Source: Hermatobates lingyangjiaoensis (taxonomy: Eukaryota > Arthropoda > Insecta > Hemiptera > Hermatobatidae). From it: DNA of 64,000 nucleotides. The stretch covers positions 4,733,001 through 4,797,000 of the forward strand of contig JAPFBL010000049.1 in the NCBI GenBank assembly GCA_026182355.1. The letters are read 5' to 3'. The notes beneath the pieces were generated by a model. That model saw nothing but the letters and a program-made list of their open reading frames with translations, was not told the origin of the DNA and searched no databases. Each line of letters opens with the position of its first letter. Position 1 is the first letter of the stretch. This document shows, one piece after another, positions 23,801 to 35,428 of the stretch. The translations under genes and the position numbers were made by a program.

Positions 23801-26800
23801 CTAGCTCCTATACTTCTAAAATGAGAGATTGTGACATTGTCATGGTTGATATAGGGGTAATATTAACCCAGTGGCAAAGTGCTCGTCATTTTTCGATATC
23901 TGTTTGGGTGGGTGAGTTTGTTTCCAAAGTTTTTGACCTCAATCAAACTCAATTATACGGTTTGATGGCCTCATAGTGTAGGTGAGCCCTATTGTTCAGG
24001 AGCAATTATGCATGATGGAAAAGTCATTTTTTTTGCCAAAAATCTGTTTTTAGAATACATTTTTTTCTCCTAAACTGCTAATTCTAAGTCTTGAAATTTT
24101 GGCATTATCTTTAAGACTACGAAGGCAACAAACGAAAAAACCCTCAGATTTTTTAAACTACAGGAAATATTTGTTCCAATAAAATGTAAACATTTTGACG
24201 TATAATTCAATCTGAAAGCTTGTGGGAGCTATACAAGTCATACCGTTTAACGAATCAAAATGAAACTATACCTTAAAATAGGACATTCTTGTCTGCTATA
24301 CTTGTCAAATTTATTGATATTTATTTACATTGACTTGGAAATTATTTGAGTGAATCCACTGAAATAAAAGTGGTGTTTAGAAGGATAATGGAAAAATCTA
24401 AATGATTTTATTGATTGATATGAGGTATAAGAGGAATAATATTTTTACATGTATATAACTAGCGCTAATACATAATTTTCTGTTGCTTTCCAGAGTATAA
24501 TGGATTTATCTCACGAAAAATTCTCTAATCATTCTATATATTTCACCCTTGAACAAAACTTAATATCAGATGAAAATTTTTATGTGTTTATGAATCATAG
24601 TACTTTAGGATAATATTGAATTGTGAGGAATGGACTCTTTCCTCAAGAAAGATGTTTTTATGTTTGTTGACAAATATTCAGTTTTTTCACTTCAAATTTT
24701 CCAGTTATAAAAGTTTTAAATTATACTGCATACACGGCTTTGACTTTGATTTGAATAAGTAAAACTGGCTAATTACTTATACATTTTTTTCTCAATATAC
24801 ATTTAGAGCAACCTTATAACAGAATACAGCGTGCAGGAAAAAGATATCACTCGCTCAGAGTATTGTATACATGACTTTTTAGAAGTGGAAAGAAAAGTGA
24901 TTTTTATTAAATACTAGGAAGCCATAAAATTCCCAGCATAATAATTCTATAAAAGACCAAAAATGTAAACGTAGTTTAAAATTGAAAACATTCCTTGGAG
25001 GATAATAAATGTACTTATCCTACATCTTAAATTAGAAATTATCTTAAAACGACATTTTTGCTTAGGTGATTCTGACATTTTTCAAGCCAAATAGGAACAT
25101 TTTCAAGTTTTAAATGGATAAATTTATCTTAAATATTCAATGTAGAGGTTAGGTAAAGTATGAAAGAAATCGACTGCTATTGGAACAAAAGTTCTCCTGT
25201 AAGAGATTATTTCGTAACACGAAATCTACATTTTCGCTTTTCTAAAATGTTATTGCTGCTGTAGTTATACGAATGATATTATATGCATCAGTGGTGTGAT
25301 ATACAAAAATAAGTATATATGTTGATTAGTGGGTCAATCACTATCTGTCCTACCTCCAGGAATGAAAGACTAATAAACACCTCCCATTTAGTCATTTGTA
25401 TTATACCTAAATAGAACATTATATAGTATATACCCAAGAAGTTTGATATTATGTTTACTTAAAGTAAAGTTGAGTGTAGGCCACTCCAGATTTTTTATTT
25501 TGTTAAACAATAACTCTGATAAAACATTTGTATCTGAATTACCACACTTTACATTCCATGTTACCTCGATGCTTCATTTGGATGTTTACTTAACTATGTG
25601 ATTCGTCACTATTAGTGATAAGGAAGCTGTTCCATATGTAAGCTCGAGTGAAGGCCTTTGAAAAAATCTGGAGTGGCCTACACTCTACTTTACTATAAGT
25701 AACTTAATGTCAAATTTCTTGAGTATATAAAACATAACGTCTCATTTAAGCATAACGTAAACATCTAAATGGGATATAATTATTAGCCTGTCATTCCTGA
25801 GGTAGTACAGATAGTGATTGAAGGACATATCAATTTATAAGCTTATTTTCGTACATCACAAATAATTTATTATTTGCAAATAATTTCATTAATATAACTA
25901 CAGCAGTAATAACATTTTTGAAAAACCAAAGTGAACATTTCTTGAAACGAAATAGTATCCTACAAGAGAACATGGCTATTTTTCAAATAGCCAGTAGATT
26001 TCTTACATCGTTTACTTGACATCCTTCTACATTGAATATTAATATAAAATTTTCAAATTTGAAACAGTAAAATACTTATTTTTTCTCTGAAAAACTTCTT
26101 AAACAGCGAAGAAAATGTTTTAAGGTGATTTGTTAATTAAAGATGTACGATAATTACAGTTATTAATCTCTAAACGAAAGATTTATATTTTGAATTATCT
26201 TTTACATTTTTGGTTTTTAACAGAATTATTATACTGGGAATTTTATGGCTTCTTAGTATTTAATAAGATCATTTTCCTTCCCCTTTGTCAAATAACATAT
26301 ATACGAATTTTTTTTTAATGAGTGTTATCATTTACCTGCACAATATTATTCCTCTTACATCTCTTATAAGTCAATAATATATTTTCATTTTTCCATTAGA
26401 AACATTAATTTTATCTCAGTGGATTCGCTCAAAAAATTTCTAAGTCAATGTAAACAATGTAAAAAAATACAAAAAATTCGACAAGTATAGCAGGTGATCT
26501 CTTAGTCTAGAATAAACAAACAGTTTTTATATCGTTATTGCTCTTTCCCGTAATTGAAACTTCATGAATTTTTTTTTATAAATTGCTAATTTTTTGTTCC
26601 ATTTTTGGTCAAATTTTCATTTTTTTTTTAATGAGCCGTTTAGCGTCAAAAAATCATTTTCTGAAAACACAAATCGTACTGTAACGCCCCTTTAGCGAAA
26701 GTAATTTCAAAAAAAAATATCTCAACTCATTCGCCATATATTGTTCTATTTGTAGGCATAGTTTCATTCTTGTCCGTGAAACAGTATGGCTTGTATCGCT

Positions 26801-29800
26801 CTCACAAGGTTTGAGATTGAATTATAAGTCAAAATTTTTACAGTTTATTGAAAAAAAAATATTTCCTGTTGTCTTAAAATTCTGAATATATTTTTTGTTT
26901 GTTGCATTTGTAACTTCAAAGATAATGTCAAATTTTCAAAACTCTAGGGTTATCAGTTTAGGAGAAATAAATGTTTTAAAAAAAACGGTTTTTGGCAAAA
27001 AAAGTGACTTTCCCATCATGCATAATTCTTCCCAAACAATAGGGATCTTCGTCTAAATGGGGCCCATTTTTGTGTAAAATATCAACTTGATCCATCAAAG
27101 ATTCTGGACCGTAGCGTGGTAACAAGCAATGCTAACACACGCACCCACCCACGCACCCACCCACCCACCCACACACACACAGACATCATCGTAAAAACGT
27201 CATAAAACGACTTCTGGTACCTCAAAACATGTAATTCCGTCAAAATCTCGAGATCGAATTTTTTCACGATCACTATACTTTACTTATAGTAAAGTAAAAA
27301 GTCAGTCTTTGAAAAAGTTTATGGAAAAGGAAAGTAGTTCTTTTGATCACCTTGTAGGGTTTGAAAAGTGATGAACTTTGGATCTTAAGAAAGGTGACTT
27401 GAGTAGAATTACTGAAAGTAACTTCCTGTAAATGATTTCTCTGCTACTCTTCTGAATCCTACTTTCTGTTGATTGTGTAATTCATTGGTTGTGCAATCAG
27501 TTACTGTGTAATATTTACTCTAATAGGCAAATTAAAGAAATAATTTCAATGTAATAAGTTTTATGAAAAAACAACCGCGTTTCGAAGACGTGAAAACTTA
27601 TTCTGTGTAGAAATTCATTGCTTTAATTTCTCCTCTTTGCCTATTAGTCTCATCAATTATTTAGATCTTTGGAGAAAAAAACAAAGTTTTTTGATCATTA
27701 TGATTTAAATTTCTTATTTATAATGTATATTAAGATCAATAAATAAAATGATGTTATAAGTTCCATTATGCACATTTATGTTATAATTTTATAGATGATG
27801 TACCTGTTCTAACTTTTTTTTATGATATTGTTATGTTTCTTGTTAATTGTAGGTAAGATACATAATTGACTGAGTATTTATTAGCAATGCAATGATTATT
27901 TACCTAAACTTAATAAAGCAATCTATTCAGTAACTTCACATGTTCTATTTCAGGTCTGGATTCAGAATGTCAGAAAAATTGTTTGAAGAATCATTTAATC
28001 ATATTAATTTGAAAGCTGCTAATAACCATGATTTAAAGGAATGGGTTGCTAGCATAAATTACACTGTGAATCAGGTCTCATACTCTTTAGCTGATGTTCT
28101 AAAAACAATTGCAAGAGGAAATAGCATGAGTACTTTTTTTTTTGTGAAGGATTAAATACAATTTTTAAACTGAGAATAAATAAACAATACTTATTTTTCT
28201 TTCGTCTCCAATATATTTGTTTTTGCTGTGGAAATGTGTGTAGAAGTATTGGGGTATCATTTTTTTGTATATCCCAAAAAACTTGCACACATCTTTTATG
28301 AGTGGAACGTCTGAATCTGCAGTGTTTCACTTTTATGAAATTAATATTTAAAAAATAATTAAAGAATATTGCGTCATTTAAAGTAGGATTATTAATTGTT
28401 ACATGATAAATCATCAAGCGCTAATTTACTTTGAGATTACTGTGATATGATGAATGTAATATATTACATTTCTATTGTTATATTGAAACATAAAGGAATA
28501 GAAATAATATGTATGTAAAATAATAGATGATTTCTGAAACTAAATCTTTATTAGTTGGATTAAGATTACGAAGTTTATTATATGGCTAATTCTTATTAAT
28601 TAATCTTACATAACGCGTTTAATACCTTTCCTATAATTCATTTTAACAGTATAACAATTCTTGTTACCTCATGCCTAACGTAACCTTCCCACATGAACAT
28701 ATCAATGGCATCATAATATTAGTGTCGAATAAAAGATATTCTAATTTTTAATTATACATTACACCTCCACCTCCCTTTCTCAGAGGAAAAAGTGTAAGGC
28801 ACTAACTTAGAACTGTGAAATAAATTTGCTCCTTTATGTTTCCTGTTATATTCTGCCTCATGGATTGAATAAAAAAGTTTTCTTTCTACTATAAAGTATA
28901 TTTCTATTTAATTTACTGTTATTAAACGCATAAACTAAATCGCATTCGTTAAAATCACAATTGTATTTGTATCCATAAGTTTTTGTTTCTTTGAAGACTG
29001 ATTTCACTATTTCATTGTATTATTTCAGAAGTTTACTATATAATAAGTAAGTCGGTGGAAATGTTGTTTTACTATGTACTACCCTATTATATGCCTTTAC
29101 ACATAAATTGACAGTTGTACAGTAAGGTTCATTACTATTATTGTCATTCTATTAACTACGCATTCTAGTAACCAGAGACTGATTCAGTCTTTCATTTACC
29201 ATTTGATTATGGACTATTATCAATAAACATAAAATGAACTGAATTCTTGGTTTCTATAAAGAATTGTTAAAGTTTGTTATGTTTAGGTGCAGGTACTATG
29301 CTGCTCTGCTTAGAACATTCTTATATCGTCTAATACTTATATTGTGTTGGTTTAATAAAATCGTGGCAATTTGTCCTGTTGAAGTCAAAATCAAATTAAA
29401 TCTACTAAAATGATTCACCGGCAAATGCATGTGTTTTTTTAATTATCTATAAAGCCCAAAACCATAACGGTATCCGTACATCTTGCGAAATGGATATCTG
29501 GTTGGACCCAATGTAAAAAGTAGTCCTACTTTCCTATGAAACCTAGTTTATTCTTTATACAAGTCGCACAATTTATCATTTGTGCCATAATTTTAAATAT
29601 AAAGATAGACGGTTTTAATTTTTCAGGCATCTGTTATGTCTATCTACTGAATGAACTTTTAATTAGCCTCCAAACAAACACTTCTGATTCGTATCTGAAT
29701 CGTTTGGGAAGCGTTAGTGTCTCTTGTTCTACCTCTTAAAATTTTTAAATCTAATATTTCCCTCTCTAAATATATTTTTTTATTCATTTATTTCTAAGCA

Positions 29801-32800
29801 ATTGAAGTACTATGTCCAAGCTCTTATGGGAATAGAAGACAATACTTAGGCAGACGGCCCTCTGAAGCATATCTAGACAACCTTCACAGTCTACATTTTG
29901 TTCTCCACCAGATTTAATATAGGCATGATTGTCAAAGTACATCGTTAGAGTATCATCATCGGCTTCAGACCTCTTGTTTTTGTGATTATTCTTTTTCAAT
30001 GAAATAGCGCAGTTTTTACAAGAGTAGTTTTCTTAACAGTATAAAGTTTCCATGTTTGTTTTCGGTCCAATTCTATTTCTAGGTAATTAACATTACCCTC
30101 CATATCGATTGTTGCTCCTAAAGTTGTGACATTACTCCTCTGTACAAAAAGAGAGGAGTAATGTTTCCTTTACTCACCTCTTGAGAATGAAGGAGACCAA
30201 GGAGGTCCCTCTAATCTTGAGCATAGATGCCATGCCTACAGAGGTCTAGTGGATCAATATTTTTTGCAACCTCCAGAGCTCTTCATGACAGGTGATGTCG
30301 AAGGCACTCGAACAATTTAACTTAACATGAAAATTCTACCTTCAAATTTTGTAGCTTAACATGGTAGATATCATGGTTCAGATTCCACATACTCAGCAGT
30401 AGGAATCGATCGTCCAGTCGATTCCTCTTTTCCTTCATTCTTCTCAGATATAACAACTACTACGAGATAAGAACAATGTCATGATATTCCAATTTTTGCT
30501 TAAAAAATAACAAGTTTCTGTAAAGGCTTTTCCTTTGTAAATTGGTCAGTATTCTTTCTTGCAACTCCTTTTTTCTCCTCAAACAAAGAAGATTCAACAC
30601 TCGGGTACTGTACAAATATCAAAAATTCTCCGTCCTTATGCTTAATAACTCTTAAGTTTTCAATTGGACTTATAGTTTATCAAAAAGATTACTTAAACTA
30701 CTCTTCCTTTCTTTTGTGCTCTGTTGAAAAATTAGTTTTAACATTTCTCTAATATAAATTTCGTCTCTGTCCTTGGTTAACCGTCAGTATCCCATAAATA
30801 ATTTTTGGCAGAAGGTTGAAATCAATCTCACAGTAAATTTCCTTGCCTTTGATCCTTCTTTCATTGACTGTATTAAATATTGGAACTTGTTTTCCTTCGA
30901 TATTTCCTGATCTTTATGAATTATTTTAAAATTCACCCAAAACCCAATCCACTCTTTTATTTCACCACTAAATTCACTTAACCCTAAGTTTGGTTGGAGT
31001 AAACGTTTTTTACATATAGAACAATCTCTACTAACATACTGCATCCTTTTCTGATTCTTTAATTTTCCACAATTTTTTATGAATTGAATTCTTTACTGTA
31101 ATTCACTTATTACAATATTTTTCACTATTATCATATTCCTGGACTATTTCTTCACTTATAGTAAGTAAGTTTATTTACAGGTGAATACAATTTCTCTTAC
31201 TTTCTTATTTATTGTAAATAGTTCTTCAACTTACTTTTTACCCTACGATTTATGAAACTCTATTTCTAGCATCTCCATTCTCTTCAGCTTGCATCGTTTT
31301 TTCCCAATAAATTAGCTCGCAAGTAAATAAATAACCTTCTCCGTTGTAATTTTTACTTCTTAAATAGGTATTTCTTATTCCTTGCCCATTTTCCACTTTT
31401 TCCCCACATGGGATGCCACAAATCTAAACAAATTTTAAAGAAGTTTCAGGAACGACAATGAATGGAGGACGCGAAGAATTGATCCAGTTTAATTAAGACA
31501 GTAGTACATTGCAGTCGTTAACAATATGTTACATATAAATTCATTAATAAGCCGAGTCAATTAATGAATTAATAAATCTTAAAAGTTTTAATACATTTTT
31601 AAAATGCAAAGAATTATAAGGTTTCTAAATCTTTTAACAACAAGTCTAAAAAGTTATTTGCTTAAGAACTTTAAATATAATTATCCACTTATTTTTTCAG
31701 CTTTCACTATATGCGTGATCTAGCCATTTACAATAGGAGCAGCATCTGAAAATGCCTCAGAGTAAAACAGAAGTTCCTGTTTTGAAAAAGAGTCTCTTTT
31801 TTACTTTCATTGCAAAATCAATTAAATGTTTTAATCTGTATCCCTTATCGTATTTATTAGTGTTTCACCTAATTATATTGAATAGAATAAACAGCTTCAA
31901 TATATTGGGTTTTTCTTTAAGCATATTTAATTACCAAGTGTCATTTTTATACACTAGATATGAATCGAGTGGTCTTCGAATTAGTATTCCTTAATAAAGA
32001 TGGCTCTCAGGAACTGAGTTACGAGGTACTTTTACTGAGTAATAGTTTAAGCATCCCTGGTATTATATCATTCATACAATATTATGTTCTATGGTTTTTG
32101 CATAGTATGGATATTGTATTTGAAATATTTATTTTTTAGATTTTGACAATAAGTTGCTGATACCGATTCACAGTAATTATCAAGTTGAAAAAGGACAATG
32201 TCTGTCTACATCGATGGATGGTTTTTCAATCTATACATCTGGCGAGGGTACTGGTGGACCCTTATTTATAGAATCCTTAAAATTTCTTAGTATAAATCGG
32301 TCAGATTCGGCGTTGAACTCTGTTATAACCTCATTTAAAGGTTTCTTTGTTTTTAATTTCTCTTACATATTGTTGTTATTGATGGATGTAAAGAAATATT
32401 TATTTTTCTTTGTTTAGATTTCGTCGAGTTAAATTCAGATTATGCTGCTGGTAGTCAAATATCTGTTACTGACGACAACGATTTGTATGCTATTACAGTC
32501 AGGTTGTATGATTGATTTATTATATATTTGTAAATTTTAGTAGCGAAATTCAATAATTTGTGTGTCCTTCCTTGATACACAAATTATTGAAAATTACACC
32601 AAATTTAGCTGATACCTCTTTCTGAACAAGTTTCTCAATTTTTCTAAATAACACTCTCATTATTTCGTCTACACAATAAAGTACATCTGTAGTCGACATG
32701 TTTCGAATGATGAACATTCATCATCAGGACGCGAATAACTTTTAGGGTGAATTATCTGGTTTATTATTTATACACGAAGAAGATAGAAGGGGTTGTTTTC

Positions 32801-35390
32801 CTTCAAGTTTAAGAAAAGCTGGGCGTTAATCCTGTGAGGTGAGTGACCTCTCCGCCTGAGTCACTAACTGCAAGGGTTTCTGGGTGCCCTTCATGTGAAT
32901 TAAACAGCCTCAAAATATGGCTACTGTTTTCGACTTGAATATTTAGGAGTGGCTTCAGTTTTTGGATTAATATAGCCTCTAAAATTTTCAGTTTATGGTG
33001 GTTACTTTCTTTTTTATTTTGGTATTTGTAACCAGCATCTCTCGGGTTAATTTAACATTATGCTTGTCTTGCATATGTTTTTTGGGTGCTCCGGCCATTA
33101 GGTGCATGGTGAGTTTTCTTGATAGGGAAGTGGTAGTCATACCAATGTACGAGTGTTTTTGGGTTTCACAGTCCCCATTAGTACTTGTATACTCGTACAC
33201 TAGATTTGTTTCCTTTAAAGGTGAGCTTTTGTTTTGGTTATTATTTTTTATAAACAGGTTACTCACAAGTGGGCTTTTATATTAAGTGACCAGTGTTACT
33301 TTTTCATTCTCGTTTTTGCAACTGACATTATATCTTATATCTTTTAATACTCTTTCATCAAGCTTGTGTTGTTCCGAATACTGATTTTTATAATAAACTT
33401 TATGCACTATTGTTTGTCTATCTTTATCAATTTGCTTCTCTCTTCGTACATGAAGGTACTGTTTCAAAATGTGATCAAAATTATCATTAGAATAACCATT
33501 ATTGACAAACACTGGCTTGGTTCTGTTAATGTCTCTGTTGAATATTTCCCAATTTGATGCGATCTTGTATGTTCTATGTATTAAGGCTTTAATTGCTCCA
33601 TATTTGTAGCGGTGAGGGCATTCACTACGAATATTTAGGTAGGAGGTTGTATTAAATTCTTTCTTAAATACTGAAGTTTGAATTTTGCTATTTAACACGT
33701 TAATATTGACATCGAGAAAGTTAATTTTGTTGTCTATTGCTTTTTCTATTGTAAATTTCAGGCATGATTCCTCAAATGCATTTTTCAGTGCGTCCATTTG
33801 GTTTGAATTCCTTCGTAAACAAAACAGTCGTCAACATATCAGCAGTATATGATAGGTTTGATGTCTACTCTCTTGTTCAATACATTATTTTAAAGGTGAC
33901 ATATGTAATAGTTGGCAAAGGCCTACTCCAAGAGGTGAGCCCATAGCGACGCCATCAATTTGTACATACATTGATCCATCTATGTGGGTAAATGGGTTTT
34001 CCATTGTACATGCTTGCAGTAATTTATTTAACTGTTCTCTTTTAATTGCTGGTGGTGGTATATCACGGTTAGAATAAAACGTAGTTGTATATTATTTCAA
34101 TAGTCTTCTTAACCGGAACATTGATGAACAATGACTCTACATCTAAAGACCTTATATTTCCTTCCAGTTTGATTTCTTTTTATTATATCCAGGAATTCAT
34201 CTGTAGAATGGAGCATATATATATTTTGCTGGTATCTGGTAGGTGGGACTGGTTACCTGAGAAATGATTGGGCAAAGTGGGTTTCCAGGTTTGTGAGCTG
34301 TCACAGTTCCATATGTATATGAGCCGCTATTTTGAAAGTGGCCTAATTCCATTTATGTTAAAGACGAGATATTTAAGGGTTTGCGTTTTACAAAATTTAA
34401 AAATATTGTCATTTTATTTATCAACTAATTTTTGTTATAAAAATTCTTAGTAATTTTAAATAAATTTTGTACAGTTTGCTGCAAAAGGTAAAGATAACGT
34501 AAAAATGTAATTATTTAAATAGCTAGCCAAATTTTTTTGGAAAATGGAATTAGGCCACTTTCAAAATAAACGGTTCATATATATATATATATATTTTTGC
34601 CACTTCAAGAATGGTAATTACGAACAACCCACAAAAGAAAGCAACCCTTCAGAGAACTAATGTTGTATATGAGTTTAACTGCAAATTAGGGAACTGCGAG
34701 TCCCTACGCTCGAAATACGTTGGTTCCACCACAACCACGCTTTCACGAAGGCTCACCATGCATCTGGCATCTGGAGGACCCAAAGAGCACGTTAGGTTAA
34801 CACATGGAGTGCAATTAACCAGGGAAATGTTAACAGACAATACTGTAATATTACAACAAGAACATGACCACACCAGATTGCAAATTTTGGAAGCTATCTT
34901 GATCCTCGAAAAGCAACCTAGTATTAACAGCCAAGGAGGAGGATTTTCAAGAATTCTAAAATTATATGAAGGCAGTCAGAAGGCGAACCAGTCTGGGAGA
35001 GGTATAGAAGTTAATCGATTACCTTCCCAGATACAAATGACGGATGGAAGGTAACCAAGAGCCTGGTGAAACCTCAACATACCTTTACCTTTGATAACCT
35101 CCCTAGTTGTGAATATGTGTTATGGACTCGTTATGTTTATTTTAGTTTATTTTAATTGTTATTCACTTTTCGATCATTAATAATTTTATATATTCTTTAA
35201 CCTTGAAAATGGTCAACGATGACCGAAACATGTCGGTGTATAGTAATAAAAATTTTGGTGAACTTATGTTTTTAGTTCCAGAACCATGGAAGTCAAGTAT
35301 GAGAACACTTGAAAAACGGATAAGAAAAAGTGTAAAAGTTAAATTGGGCATTACTTTTAATAAAACGTGTATAAATGAAGGCCTGCTCCC

Positions 35391-35428
<38 letters not shown>

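Noticed and set aside
27082..27273. Open frame with VWVGGWVRGWVRV
   Set aside because: It is translation of the CACCCA repeat tract.
28049..28417. 122-codon minus-strand frame
   Set aside because: It lies opposite a GGT7-like exon and has no recognisable domain; composition is typical of chance ORFs in AT-rich DNA.
30784..31044. Host gene candidate on the minus strand
   Set aside because: The FSG...W..FW..F and REMLKL blocks identify it as a BEL/Pao gag remnant.
32995..33285. Plus-strand hydrophobic open frame
   Set aside because: Antisense shadow of the Penelope-like GIY-YIG domain on the minus strand.
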